Shown here: piece by piece, positions 1 through 15,367 of the stretch
How the letters are laid out: each line of letters opens with the position of its first letter
Position numbering within the stretch: the first letter of the stretch is position 1
Origin: Dendrophyllia cribrosa
Taxonomy: Eukaryota > Cnidaria > Anthozoa > Scleractinia > Dendrophylliidae
Length of the DNA stretch: 64,000 nucleotides
Assembly (NCBI GenBank): GCA_024195265.1
Contig: JAJLRJ010000004.1
Span: 43,008,021-43,072,020, forward strand
Direction of reading: 5' to 3'
Position numbers and translations under genes: made by a program
Notes under the pieces: model-generated
The model's input: the letters and a program-made list of their open reading frames with translations, nothing else
What the model was told of the DNA's origin: nothing
Databases searched by the model: none

Positions 1-1618
1 TATATATACAAAATGGCGGGGCGTGATAAAAGCCCATTTTTCTCCTCCTGGAAAATATCAACTTTTGTGATCGTAAAGCAAGTCGTATATGTGTTTTTCA
101 CCTGCTGTTAGAACAAAGCCTTTGGAATATGAAATGAGCTTTAGGTCGTGAAGGTGTGAAAAGTAATATATATCTTCAGAATTTCTTCCAATTGGCAAGG
201 AAGCTGATTAATGAGTTGTCCAAATACTATTGGCTACAACTCGTTTATGACAATTAGTCTTTCAGAAAGAGCTTTGAGTTCTGCTTGGACTGCTTGTAAC
301 CGAATGCGCCAACATCAGCCATAAACAAAATGTTCCTTGATGTAAAATATCTCGATTAGTAGCAGGACATCTCTTGCTCAGCCATGGAGCTAAATTCCCC
401 AAAAAGTCCCCGTTACATTAATAAACCAGCGCATTAAAGGTTATCGGTGACGCCCCCACTTTTAAAAACTCCTTCATCGCCGACGAGACAGAATAATTTT
501 AACCAGACAATCAGCTGATAGTGAAAACATAAAAAGATATTTCCCGGGAAAACCGGCGTCTTGCTAGATCGAAACCCCAAATGAGGAGAAAAGTATGAAA
601 AGCAAAATAACCGATTGTAGTTTAAAACTTACATTTTTGAATTATCACGATACTTTAGCTGTTTTTCATTACCTGAAATATTTTTAGTATTGACTGAAAG
701 ACGATTGCCTCACGCTGTAATGTTCATGTGATACTTAGAGAGATCTCCTTAGAAAAGCTCTAATGAGCTTGCAGAGATCGTCCCGCTACTAGCTGAGAGA
801 AGAAATTGTAGAGATCAAAGTGATGCATGCAACTGAGGAAAGTGGCAAATAAGACTATATATAATCTATCCATCACGATAACTTGCAAACTTACCCGCGG
901 CAATACGGTCTCCAATTATCATTCTTCAGCTCTGCTCGGCACTTAAGACATTGATTATTTCCCATCTTGATCAGCAAACGTCAATAAATGTGTCACTCGA
1001 ATTCTTTCGTAGCCGATGAGTAAGATACGTTTTTTTTTTGGTGAACTACTAAAAACACGAAACGTTTAAAGCCGACGAGACTTCAGAACTGAAATACTAG
1101 TGACTCAGTGTAGTGCGAGACACGTTCTGATTGATTGTTTACAGTGGACTTTGACCCCTGAGGAACAGTGGCGCACAAAGTACAGTGGAACCTCGATTTC
1201 ACGTAGTGCCAAGGGACTGGGGAAATTGGTTCGTTATACCGAGGGAACCTCATTATAACGAAATGACGGAAAAACAACCAAAATGTATGTTATATCGAGT
1301 TATAGTTAATAATTGTTTTGTAACGGTGTTACGTATTTCCGGATCTGAACAAAGGCTGTATGAAGCTACAGTACACTCTTCATATAACTACGACACTGGA
1401 AAACCATTGCCCTATAGCACACACTGTTGGTCTGTTTCGCATTCATCTTTTGACGCACGTTGACATTTAATGATATCGGGGTAGATTTTACGTTTGGGCT
1501 GCCGGATTGTATTCGTTATAACGAGGATTTCGTTATATCGAGGTTGTAATTTTGCCGGGCTGAACAATATCGTTCGTTCGTTAAATCGAGGTTCCATGCA
1601 CTGTACGAGGGATCGTAA
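1..1618. repeat. Copy 1 of a ~1.2-kb direct repeat (interrupted)
   Basis: This segment is repeated in the same orientation at 2311-3478. Shared landmarks include the start near 37 ('tcctcctggaaaatatcaac'), the block at 560-720 and the end 'gggatcgtaa' at 1609. It contains a 421-bp TIR insertion (1183-1603) that copy 2 lacks. No coding potential was recognised. It could be a tandem segmental duplication or two copies of one unclassified interspersed element. Confidence 0.75.
1183..1603. mobile_element. TA-flanked TIR MITE (pogo/Tc1-mariner style), 421 bp
   Basis: Both ends carry inverted copies of CAGTGNNNNAACCTCGATTT-like sequence: left CAGTGGAACCTCGATTTCAC, right ...AAATCGAGGTTCCATGCACTG. 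TA dinucleotides flank it at 1181-1182 and 1604-1605. The paralogous site at about 3460-3466 in copy 2 has a single TA and no insert, so this is a clean empty-site comparison. No transposase is present, so it is non-autonomous. Confidence 0.85.
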
Positions 1619-2310
1619 GATGACCCCCTCTCGGGGATCAACTTTCTCCCCTCCCCCTCGGGGATAAGCTTTAGAACCTCTCTCTTCCCATTCCCCTCTC
1701 CTCTCGGGAATACGTTTAAAAACTTTTTAAAACAACTCTTTCCGCTCTCCTCTCGAGGATATTAAAGCTTTTATTGATTTTATTACCCTTTACTCTTGCC
1801 TAAGAAGGCCACACATAGGTCCATTATGGTATTTTTTAAGCCATTGTGGACTGTACTGTATAGGGGATAAACTGTTACTACAGTTTATTAGGGTATATTT
1901 TGAATAAAAAAGGTATAAATTTTCTTTAGGTGAGTAAAAATCATGTATATTTAAGCAGTCGAAAAAGCTCTGGGCTGCGCACCCCTTCTTAAAACTGATC
2001 TGATCCAGTCAAAGAACCCCTTTACGCATCCAGAAGATAATAATATCACCTGGTTGGTTGAATAGAACTGCTTTGATAGATTTTTTAAAACTGCCTGGAT
2101 GTTAACTTTTTTAGGAATGGAAAATAAATGAATTGCAGATGGCATTAGAATTATTGTAGATTTTAACTTGAAATCATTTTGATAAAAGTTGTAGAGGCTT
2201 TTGGCTTAAACCCTATCGGCTTAGACAGTGCGTAGTACAGATTCCTTAGAAATGTATTTATCATATCCAGTGGTTTAATGTTACGGCTCATTTTTCAGTA
2301 AAAAGTAGAT
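1606..2310. other. Unassigned host spacer between the two direct repeats
   Basis: Begins with a CT-rich, 'ctcggggat'-iterated low-complexity patch (about 1625-1760), followed by AT-rich sequence with only short spurious ORFs. I see no gene or RNA here. Confidence 0.5.
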
Positions 2311-3478
2311 GTTTTTCCTCCTGGAAAATATCAACTTTTGTGATCGTAAAGCAAGCAAGTCTTTTGGTGTTTTTCACCTGCTGTTAGAACGAAGCCTTTG
2401 GAATATGAAATGAGCTTTAGGTTGTGAAGGTGTGAAAAGTAATATCTTTAGAATTTCTTCTAATTGGCAAGGAAACTGATTGAGTTGTCCAAATACTATT
2501 GGCTACAACTCGTTTATGACAATTAGTCTTTCAATAAGAGCTTTGAGTTCTGCTTGTAACCGAATGCGTCAACATCAGCAATATAACAACATGTTCCTGA
2601 ATGAAGTTCTGATCCACTTCATGTAAAAGATCTCGATTAGTAGCAGGGCACCTCTCGCTCAGCCATGGAGCTAAATTCCTCAAAAAGTCCCCGTTACATT
2701 AATAAACCAGCGCCAGCAGAAAAAATATAAAACAAACATAAAGGTTATCGATGGCGCCCCCACTTTTCAAAACTCCTTCATCACCGGCCGAGACAGAATA
2801 ATTTTAACCAGACAATCAGCTGATAGTGAAAACGTCAAAACACATTTCCCGGGAAAAGCGTCTTGCAAGAAACACCAAATGCGGAGAAAAGTACCAAAAG
2901 CAAAATAACCGACTGTAGTTTAAAACTTACATTTTTGAATTATCACGATACGTTAGCTGTTTTCTCATTACCTGAAATATTTTTAGTTATGACTAAAAGA
3001 CGATTGCTCATACTGTAATGTTCATGTGATACTTGGGGAGATTGCCTTAGAAAAAATCTAATGAGCTTGCAGAGATCTTCCCGCTACTAGATAAGTAATT
3101 GTAGAGATCAAAGTGATGTATGTAAGGAAAGTGGCAGATAGAACTATCTATAAACTATCCATCACAATAACTTGTAAACTTACCCGCGACAATACGGTTT
3201 CCAATTATCATTCTTCAGCTCCACTCGGCACTTACGACATTGATTTCCCATCTTGATCAGCAAACGTCAATAAATGTGTCTTTCGAATTCTTTCGTAGGA
3301 TGAGTAAGATACGTTTTTTTTTTTTGGTGAACTACTGAAAACACGAAACGTTTAAAGCCGACGAGACTTCGGGACTGAAATACTAGTGACTGTATTGCGA
3401 GACACGTTCCGATTTACTGTTTACAGTAGACTTTGACCCCTGTGGAAGAGTGGCGTCACAAAGTACAAGGGATCGTAA
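2311..3478. repeat. Copy 2 of the ~1.2-kb direct repeat (empty-site copy)
   Basis: Aligns by eye to 37-1618 with small indels and substitutions and lacks the 1183-1603 MITE. It therefore marks the pre-insertion state of that site. Confidence 0.75.
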
Positions 3479-3789
3479 TTTTAAAAGTACGCTGGATCCC
3501 TGAGGATCCGCTTCAGCCAAAAAAAAATTGAATATAAAACTTTAAAGCAAAGCCAGACCAACCTTCTTCAGGTATAAGATGTTACTAAATTTATAATATG
3601 TTATACGATGTTATATTCAAGGAGGAACACAGTAGATACAGGATATGACGAAATCGGAAATATAAAAGAAAAAGTATCACATTTCATCACGGTTGTTCAT
3701 GCCGTGTACGTGTGGCTCCAAAGTATTACTAAGATATGTGATTCCCTAGCTTTACGTATCGAGTCACGGAAGGAATTAGTTGCATGTCG

Positions 3790-3908
3790 TATGGGGCGCC
3801 ATGTGCTTCAAAATTTATGCTTTTTCTCACAAAATTGTTGAAATGAACACATGTTATGTGAAATGAATACAAAACGTATTGAAATGCCAATATTTGTAAT
3901 GAAAAGTC

Positions 3909-3939
<31 letters not shown>

Positions 3940-4612
3940 TGGGTGGGTGGTTACTCTACAAATTTTTGGGCGGGGGTGTGCCGCTGGGACTCTGAGACCC
4001 TTAACTTATACTAGACCATTTTAGCTGCATTTTGCAACCCTATTCTAGACTAAACACCGAAAAATCCTACCCTATCCTAGACCTTTTCTAGACTCGCTAT
4101 TTTCCAGAAACTCGTTCACTATCACACAAGATACCGGGGTCAGTAAAAATGCCGTACTGCCCGCCGTACCGATTTTTAAATGCCGTTTGCCAGTAAACCT
4201 CGTCTAGACTAAATTTTTCATGCAACTGATCAGTTTCGCGGAAAATGGTACCCTATTCTAGACCAAAAATCTCTGATAACCATACCCTATCCCAGACTAA
4301 ACTGCCTGAAAACCATACCCTTCAAAGCGGCGAGATTCGGTGCGAAAAGCACAGTGACAAGTTTACAAGACTTGCATTGAGAATAGTGGAGAAAAGTCAG
4401 ACTCCTTGTGCAAAGTTGTAGTTGTAACAGAGTATATTTCGAGCTGATGCCCGAAGATTACAGTGTATGCAGTACAACTTTTTTGGAATTCATCATGGAC
4501 ACGTACTTTTCATTACAAATATGGGCATTCATTTCATATAAAATGTGTTCATTTCAACAACTTTGTGAGAAAAAGTATGAATTTTGAAACACATGGCGCC
4601 CCATAGCTGTGT
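3790..4612. repeat. Inverted-repeat element enclosing a poly-G and 'tctagac' tract
   Basis: The arm 3790-3908 is mirrored inverted at about 4498-4605 (shared 'ggcgccatgtg', 'tttttctcacaaa', 'tgaaatgaacacat', 'ttacaaatat'). The middle holds a G run (3911-3939) and a degenerate array of 'tattctagactaaa'-like units (about 4005-4320). No ORF of note. It is probably a foldback or TIR element with a second insertion inside. Confidence 0.6.
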
Positions 4613-4756
4613 CTATACATGTCTATAAGCAACGAAAGGTGGATATTTGAAGATGGATTTGCAGCGGTCAGAGGAAAGTAAGATGTGAAGTGTTTACTCG
4701 TATCCGGATATTAGAAATGGAGAGACTGAGTGGAATCGTACGCGTGTTGTTTAATT

Positions 4757-5170
4757 CCCGGGGGTGGGCGTACTCCCTATAATGGGCTATACGGGGATGC
4801 TACGCCCGAAAGGGGTACCTTTTTGAGGCTGGAGGTATATGAAAGGGTCGGAATTTCACGAGTTGAAGTATGTGAAAGAGTAGGGATTTCACGAAGAATA
4901 GGAAATGGTAGCGAAAACACGAGTTGAAGCATAAAAAAGAGGTAGGGAAAACTGCCATTTAAGTATATTATAAAAAGAGCCTTTCAAAATATATCAAACA
5001 GACGCACGTAAAGGCTATATGAAAGGGGTACCATTTTCAATGAAAGGTATATGAAAGGGGTACGTACCTTTTCGGTCAAAAACGGTATATGAAAGGGTAA
5101 GGGTTTGGACCTCGGGGCGGAGCATCCCCGTACAAAACTTTGTTGAGTACCCCCCCCCCCCCCCCCCGGG
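4757..5170. mobile_element. Short TIR element, CCCGGGGG... ends, 7-bp duplication
   Basis: Starts CCCGGGGGTGGGCGTACTCC and ends in GTAC, a poly-C run and CCCGGG. TTTAATT lies immediately on both sides (4750-4756 and 5171-5177), which fits a 7-bp target duplication. The interior repeats 'tatatgaaaggg' motifs. No transposase was seen. Confidence 0.65.
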
Positions 5171-5489
5171 TTTAATTTGGAAGGCTTTAATTTGTAAAAT
5201 TACGCCAGTAGAAAAAATCTCCTAAAAAGTACGAGTGTTGTTGAATTTTAGTCCCTCCCGAAATAAAAAAAAACATTGTATGGGAACATTTTCGGAATTT
5301 TTTATGGTAGCATTTTTAAAAAAAAAAATTGCTTCACGTCCAACAATTAATACGCCACAGATGCGAATGTTTTTCCTGTCTGTAGCATGTTGTGATTGTA
5401 CAAAGTATTTTCATTTTAAAACAATTTTTGGCGCTTGGTGGTAAACTGATCATCATTTTTGTATATCAGTAAAAAATTGGAATCGAATG

Positions 5490-5880
5490 AAGAAGTACAG
5501 TTGAACCCCGACTAACGGCCACCTCTCCACAACAGCCATGTTTTCTTGTCCCGCCTTCTCATTCACTTACTTCAGTTCAGATTATCGCGCCATTGGGCGG
5601 TGACGTTAAGCCGTTGGCCTTGTCTCCTACATTTGTCAGTTGTCCTTCCTGTAGGGGACGTTAAAGATCCCATAGCACTGTTCGCAAAGAGTAGGGGACG
5701 TAGACCCCGGTGTCTGTGGTGCTTTGTTTAAGTTATGGGGGCACCTGTGTTACATTTGACATTAACTGTAAACAGCATTAGAAGTCTGGCAAAGTCCCCC
5801 CAACGGTGTTGTAAATTGCATTTGAGTATCTTTACAAAGAAAGTGCGCTATATAAATGTATCATATTATTATTTATTATT
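5490..5880 (+). repeat. Interspersed-element 3' tail (LINE/SINE type)
   Basis: Ends in 'gcgctatataaatgtatcat' followed by an ATT-rich tail, a common 3' terminus of LINE/SINE copies in invertebrate genomes. The left part begins 'tacagttgaaccccgactaa', which resembles another TIR family, so the segment may be composite. No ORF. Confidence 0.4.
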
Positions 5881-5913
5881 AATTCGGTGGCCGGTATGGA
5901 CAAATCACCAACA

Positions 5914-6205
5914 TGTTAAACACAAAACACACGCAAACGTAATAAAATGCACGCAAACTTTAAAAAGCGCGAACAAACTTAAAAAAGTTCGAACAAACTT
6001 TATAAAATCCACGCCAACTTAATAAAATGGCTACAAACTTATGATGCACGCAAACTTAATAAAATGGCTACAAACTTTATAAAATGCACGCAAACTTAAT
6101 ATAATGGCTACAAACTTTATAAAATGCACGCAAACGTTATGAAATGCACGCAAACTTAAAAAACAATAGTGGGTGCAAACTTTATAAAATGCACGCAAAC
6201 TTACA
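5914..6205. repeat. Minisatellite array A (~20-22 bp unit)
   Basis: About a dozen variants of 'aaaatgcacgcaaactttat' with 'aaaatggctacaaact' alternates. The same unit recurs at 7660-7872 on the other side of the Harbinger-type element. Unit drift and lack of unique spacers rule out CRISPR. Confidence 0.9.
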
Positions 6206-6350
6206 AACTGAATACAAGGCTGGCTCTACGGCAATGGGTTTCGGCGGCTAACAAAGTTAGCCTTCCTCAGGGCTATACTGAAGGAAAATACTATTAACGG
6301 CTCTTTAAATTTGAATTTAAAAAATATATGAGCGGTTAATGATTGACTAA

Positions 6351-7187
6351 AGCTGTGTTCACACTAGGCCGAAACATGATTAGTCTGATCACGAATGAAA
6401 CATGTTTCATCATAAAAAGTGTTCACATCAGGCAGTGCATTGCGCGAATCATGATTGAAACATGATTAGTCTGATCATGATTGAAACTACCTCACGAGGT
6501 AGTTTCAATCATGATCAGACTGAACACATTCAAAATGGCGGATGGATGCGGAGAAGACACGAGTGTGCAAAAGAACCAAAATTGGAGCTTTTATGAAGCC
6601 AAATGTCTAGTCGAAGTATGGGCAAACGAGGAAATACAACGGCAATGGGAAGGAAACAAAACATATGGGAGAACATTGCCGCAAAACTGAATGAAAATGG
6701 TTTTAAGCGTACCGCATCGCAGTGCAAAACGAAAATCCACAACTTGGAGAAAAAGTACAAAAAAGCCAAAAATCTTAACAACACCTCGCGACAGGGCAGG
6801 AATACATGTCTATTTTTTTGAGGAGCTGGATGCAGTTCTTGGTACCAAGCTCAGCATTGCGCCCATAATAATCCTGGAAGCAAGCGCAACTGCCGTCTTC
6901 GCATCAAACGCTGTATAGCCCTCCTCCTCCGTAGGGCTTGAAAGTTCATACTAAACTCCAGAGAATGAACGCTACTGTTGCAGTTATTTCTAGCTCCATT
7001 CTACAGATGAAGTGTAAGAAATTTATGCGAGTATCACAAAACAGCATAAATGATTCAACCATGCATGAAACGTGTTTGAAACCGACGTCTGATGTGAACA
7101 ATGCAAGAACAAACACGTTTACGCGAAACATGTTTAGTTGAAACATGTTTACTCTAAACATGTTTCGGCTTTAATGTGAACGCAGCT
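6351..7187. mobile_element. PIF/Harbinger-type element carrying only a Myb-like gene
   Basis: Ends are inverted (AGCTGTGTTCACAC... and ...GTGAACGCAGCT) and flanked by the 3-bp duplication TAA (6348-6350, 7188-7190), the target type of PIF/Harbinger. Subterminal regions are rich in GAAACATG/CATGTTT words, and there is a perfect dyad around 6481-6512 ('gaaactacctcacgaggtag'). The only gene is a Myb/SANT-like ORF, normally the second protein of autonomous Harbingers. The DDE transposase is absent. Confidence 0.75.
6535..6918 (+). pseudogene. Harbinger Myb/SANT-like DNA-binding protein, frameshifted
   Basis: From ATG 6535 the translation gives a Trp/helix-rich Myb/SANT-like domain (WSFYEAKCLVEVW, then IWENIAAKL and FKRTASQCKTKIHNLEKKYKK), the trihelix/Myb_DNA-bind_4 style used by PIF/Harbinger accessory proteins to bind TIRs and carry transposase to the nucleus. 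The domain starts in one frame, moves to another near 6660, and its C-terminal tail (EELDAVLGTK) is in a third frame after about 6820. It therefore looks inactivated by two small indels. It lies inside the 6351-7187 element and uses the same strand throughout. Confidence 0.7.
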
Positions 7188-7659
7188 TAATACAACTCAA
7201 ATATAAACATAACACTAGCAGTAATCACAGATTATGGAGACGCGTTCGAAGGAATTTCCGGCGAAAATGAACCCCTGAAAAAAAACCAATAGGGGCGGCC
7301 ATTTGGAAGACCGTCTACCAAAAAATCTCAAATTTTACTGCACATAAACCACAGGACAACCAACACGAAATTAGGATTGCGTTCTTCGAACGCGATAACA
7401 TGATATATAGGTATGCATATTAACAATAAAGGCAATGCATAGAAATTTAAATCAATGTTCATTTCGAATTCGTCGGTTTATGCTGTCTGATGATAAAGTT
7501 TTTCCTTTATATATGAGCTATGCTTCTTTTGCCTTGCGACGGGATGTGCTGTGAGTGGGTTGTAATTCCAGTGGGATGAGTTCCATGTCCGTGATAGAGT
7601 GGCCAGGTAAGTTGAAGTGGAAAGGGACTGCTGCTTTGGCATTAGCGGGAAGAGGATTA

Positions 7660-7872
7660 AACTTTATTAAATGAACGCAAAAGTTTATTAAATGCACGCA
7701 ATCTTTACGAAATGCACGCAAACTTTATAAAATGCACGCAAACTTTAAGAAATGCACGCAAACTTCATGAAATGCACGCAAGCAAAAAACAATAGTGTGT
7801 GCAAACTATATAAAATGCACGCAAACTTAATAAAATGGCTACAAACTTTATAAAATGCACGCAAACTTAATC
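7660..7872. repeat. Minisatellite array B (same unit as array A)
   Basis: Further copies of 'aaaatgcacgcaaacttta'. The two arrays probably belong to one larger repeat unit that has been interrupted, or to the tails of one repeat family. Confidence 0.85.
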
Positions 7873-7904
7873 AAAGACCCCTAAGAGCCAACCCGTGAAT
7901 AAGA

Positions 7905-8175
7905 AATGCTAACGCGTAACGTAATATTGCGGTACTGTTGTTTTCACACTGACACGGTTCAATATTTTTTTTAAATTACACGCTGTAAACGTAAGGAGTT
8001 TTGATAAACGCAAAAAGAAAAATCCAGTACATCATGCACTTTTGTAATGTTCAGTCCGAAGAAGAAAGAAAAAAAAAGGGGTAAAAAAAAGGAGGTCCCG
8101 GGGGAGACTTGAACCTCGGACCATCCGGCTGTCATTCCGCGCGCTAAACCAGTCGGCTATCGTGATCACCGACTT
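7905..8175 (-). repeat. tRNA-derived SINE, minus strand
   Basis: On the minus strand the head (about 8175-8095) has an A-box-like 'TAGCCGACTGGTTTAGCGC' and B-box-like 'GGTTCAAGTCTC', followed by a T-rich stretch and a body shared with 53350-53434 / 55270-55430 ('gctaacg(c)gtaacg(c/t)aatattgcgg'). It is not a functional tRNA: acceptor-stem pairing and length are wrong. Confidence 0.65.
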
Positions 8176-8435
8176 AGAACAGGCGCTATTTTGATCGAGG
8201 GGGCGGGCGCCTATTAGAGGAAATGCGGGTTTAAAACTTCGGTATAAAGCAAGGCTGATACTACGTAGAACATTTAACGCGACAACGACATGATAGAGCC
8301 CAAACTGAAAGCCAAAATGCAACAGTGGTTGCAGTTTGATTTTATCTCTCAGATTTTTGGCTGACTATACCTTCTCCAGATCCTATTACACCAGCAGCAT
8401 TTTCGTTCTCGGTCCTTTGCTTCTTATTTACTTAA

Positions 8436-8815
8436 AGTGCCCGTGATCAAATTTTTGATTTTCATTTTTTTACATTTTCGTGTACAATTAGACTTTCTTA
8501 CTCATCTTGCCAAATTTCAATTCATTACGAACACCAGAAGTCATTTTATTTTAACATTTATTTCCGAGAATTTACGGCCGCCATTAATCAACCTTGTTCC
8601 AAGGCTTGGTTGCGAATGGGAGAAAGTGACGTCAAAGACTCAAACATACCTCACGGGTTGAAATTATAATAACAATCAGCATAGAAAATTGCATGAAGAA
8701 CAAGTCGAAAGTTTTGTTGCTTTTCGCGTGATTTTCAATACTTATTGTTATTATAGTTTCAACCCGTGAGGTATGTTTGAGTCTTTGACGTCACTTTCTC
8801 CCATTCGCAACCTGC
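8436..8815. mobile_element. TTAA-type MITE copy with an internal foldback
   Basis: Starts next to TTAA (8432-8435) with AGTGCCCGTGATCAAATTTT, the same left end as the complete copy at 12147-12455. From about 8609 an inverted pair (8609-8676 / 8743-8812, 'gtcaaagactcaaacatacc' arms) replaces the usual right half, so a second palindromic insertion or rearrangement is present. Confidence 0.6.
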
Positions 8816-9220
8816 CTGGCATGCAACGTTGGTTTTTTTGAAAATGGCAAAATTGCAATCTTAAAACACTTGAGAATACCATTTTGAAAGAATTTTACTA
8901 AATTTGCAGCACTGAACAAATGAACTATAAGATTAGTGAAAAGTGGTATATAATTTTCCCATAGCAACGGCCCTAGCAACTATCGTTTACATTAATTTGA
9001 TGCTCATAAAACGTGCTAAATGAATGCAATCACCCCCTCCACCCGACCCCCTACCGCCCCCACCCCACCCCCGCCTATAATCCAATTTATCTATGAGTGG
9101 TTAATTATTGACTAATACAAGTGAAATATAAACATATCAAAAATAACATGATATCTGAATCTGTTACCTTTGCAAGCTTGCACACAGGGATCTAAAGCCA
9201 AAACATTGCGAGACTAAAAG

Positions 9221-9395
9221 GGGTGTTACACGCTATAATTCTCAAAAAGGTTGCTGCAATCGTTGCGAAAAGTAGAACCCAATTCTACTTTCTGCAACGA
9301 TTGCAGCAGTTTTGACCAATGCAGGTGTTACACACTGCAATGGTTCATGCAGCAGGTCTCAAAACGGCATTGCAACACTTGCACAAAAAAGGGTG
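9221..9395. repeat. Small foldback (hairpin) repeat
   Basis: The arm 'gttgctgcaatcgttgc' (about 9250) is mirrored inverted at about 9292-9312 ('gcaacgattgcagcagtttt'). 'ggtgttacac' recurs on both sides. No coding content. Confidence 0.5.
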
Positions 9396-10041
9396 TAAAA
9401 CTGCCTTTAACCCTTTCACTACCAAGAGGGACTACAATGAAAATTTAAATCTCATTTTTATTCAATAATTAAAAGTTCATTCTGTTCTAGCTCGTTTTAT
9501 TTCATTTGGAAATACTCCTTTGGTGAAATTACACTTTTTTTTCAACAATATAATTGCCTAGAATTAAACTCCTAATTTGCTGCTTGTCCAAGTGACGGAT
9601 CTAGGGGAGGGGCCAGTTGGGCCCCCTACCCCTCTCCCCATGCCTTATTTTGCAGAGCAAACGAGGCCCTATTTTTACTCACCACCCCCCCCCCCCCCCC
9701 CCCCCCCCCCTCTCCCTCACGCCCTGAAGCAAGTTTGGATCTGCCTTTGGATCTTTGCCTTTGGATCAAGTTTGGATCTGTACTTTGGCCTATTTTTGTA
9801 AGTCTCCTACATGTATAAAGATGCTACACTGTATCTGGATCGTTTCCCCACAGCATCTTATGCATGATTTAGGGGTTACCCTATATTATTCTTTTGATAT
9901 TAAGACAATAGAAATACATTACCATAGAATACATTTTCACCTATTAAAGAACAATAGCGTGCAAAGGCATTACCCCTAAATTACACATGGAACACTCCTC
10001 AGTGGGGAGGACTGTTGCATGATAACCCAAATAACTGCTGG
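9396..10041. other. Unassigned 3' flank of PDSS2
   Basis: Holds a 'ggatctaggggagg' repeat-family head (about 9596), a poly-C run (9685-9710), and otherwise AT-rich sequence. Part may be the PDSS2 3' UTR (the gene reads leftward). I see no second gene. Confidence 0.4.
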
Positions 10042-13944
<3,903 letters not shown>

Positions 13945-14190
13945 TTTGATAAAGCACGTGAAAGCGAGCCGCGTTTAAGTCTGTCAGTGGAAGCAACACA
14001 TTTACAGTTAGTACATCGTGTCAGTTGCATGGTTTATGCATCCACTTTCCAAATACCAGGCTCATGTTTCATCGTTTGCTATGGGTTTTGTTTCACATTA
14101 TTCAAGCTGTTGCATTTCGAATAGCTTACGTGCAGACGTCTGCACAGGCAGGCTATAATTTTCGTGTTGTGCCTAGGTAGCTGTTCGTCA
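13945..14190. promoter_or_regulatory. Presumed PDSS2 5' flank
   Basis: This is the sequence immediately upstream of the PDSS2 start (gene reads leftward from 13944). It has no obvious TATA box. I infer promoter/5' UTR from position only. Confidence 0.35.
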
Positions 14191-14194
14191 TATA

Positions 14195-14370
14195 GACTAC
14201 GAGTAGTCCCTCATTTTCCCTGCCTCAGGGATAGTAGAGCGAGCGAAACTCGAGCGCGCGTGAAAATCACCCCACGCGAGAAAGGCGAGGGTGGGGTGAT
14301 TTCACGCACACTCGCGTTTCGCTCGCTCTACTATCCCCGAGGAAAAATGAGGGACTACTCGTTATAGCTT
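14195..14370. mobile_element. Foldback MITE, near-perfect hairpin
   Basis: The outer arms 'actacgagtagtccctcatt' and its inverse (14345-14366), and the inner arms 'agtagagcgagcgaaactcg' and its inverse, make one long hairpin with a short loop around 14283. No ORF. Confidence 0.75.
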
Positions 14371-14666
14371 GAGGGTCTTGCTACTCGGGTACCCCATCTT
14401 GTATTTGTATTAGATCGATGCAGCCATGCAGGTCCCTGGCCACTTGCTGAGGCTAAAAGTCCAAGAAGCCACTAGTACACTCTCGCCTTCGGCCATGATC
14501 CTGGACATTAGTATCAGCTAAATTAAGATTACTTGATTAGTAGTGCACGACTCCACAAGCTTTCTAGCTTTTACTCATCGTGCTTAAATAAAGGCTACTT
14601 ACTTACTTATTTAAAGGGACACTGTCTTGCCGAAATGTCAAAACTTCACTTACCTAGTTTCTGTTA

Positions 14667-14952
14667 TAGAGCAGTTTTCAATTGAGTGTCGTAAAACCAA
14701 AACCAAAGTAATTACTCTGACCAATCACAGCAGTCGTAAACAATCCAATGACTCAATCAGAGCTCGAAGCAAGTACATGTCGGCGGCGCCAAGCGCGGGA
14801 AAACGCGTGCGAGCAAGTTACGATTAGTTTTGGTATTACTTCTGATTGGTCGAGAAAGTGGCGCGAGATTTTTTAGCCAATCACAAAGCGTAGCAATGCA
14901 AAACCAAGGCAATTGTGTAATTACTTTCGATACTGAATTGAATACTGCTCTA
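14667..14952. mobile_element. MITE, TAGAGCAGTTTTCAATTGAG family
   Basis: The left end TAGAGCAGTTTTCAATTGAG is matched by an inverted right end (...GAATTGAATACTGCTCTA). The interior has 'ccaatcacag' and 'agccaatcacaaagcg' motifs. The same family sits inverted at 58250-58690. Confidence 0.7.
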
Positions 14953-15034
14953 AACTTAGAACTTAGAATGTGTACTCCCAACTAGTGAGAACTAATACTG
15001 GGAGGGTGCTTGTGTAGCTATAGGTGATTTCAAA

Positions 15035-15359
15035 TTAGGTGCTGGATAAATAGTGCAGGTGAAATTTTAAAAATACTATACGATCAGCGGTTACAGTCTC
15101 TTGAGATGAGGGGGGGGGTCTCATAGTACGGATTTCAGGAAGAGCTAATGTTTTAAAGATCTGTAGGTTCGGAGCAAGAACTGTTTGTTCTGAAAGTCTG
15201 TTCCATACGCGGATTGATCTAACAAAAGGGGAATAACTGAATGCAAGGACATCGCCAAATACCACCAAATTTACAACTATATTGGATAAAAAGATTCTAT
15301 AGAGCAAAACAGAAGCAGTAGTTTGGAGATAAAGTGCAGGATTGCAAGGATGAAAGTGC
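15035..15359 (-). pseudogene. LINE reverse-transcriptase C-terminal fragment
   Basis: The minus-strand reading 15307-15035 gives FSYSPFVRSIRVWNRLSEQ followed by a FKTLALPEI tail. This is the conserved 'sFfPRtIrdWNrLP' ending seen after the RT domain of many non-LTR retrotransposons. Upstream sequence to about 15352 recurs inverted at 19640-19712. The copy is 5'-truncated and dead. Confidence 0.65.
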
Positions 15360-15367
15360 GTGCGAGT

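Noticed and set aside
5914..7872. Regular short repeats suggesting a CRISPR array
   Set aside because: Units drift, spacers are not unique, and the context is a eukaryotic genome; these are minisatellites.
8095..8175. tRNA gene
   Set aside because: Only A- and B-box-like words; no paired acceptor stem. Same for 12726, 20390, 26900, 28830 and 55360. They are SINE heads.
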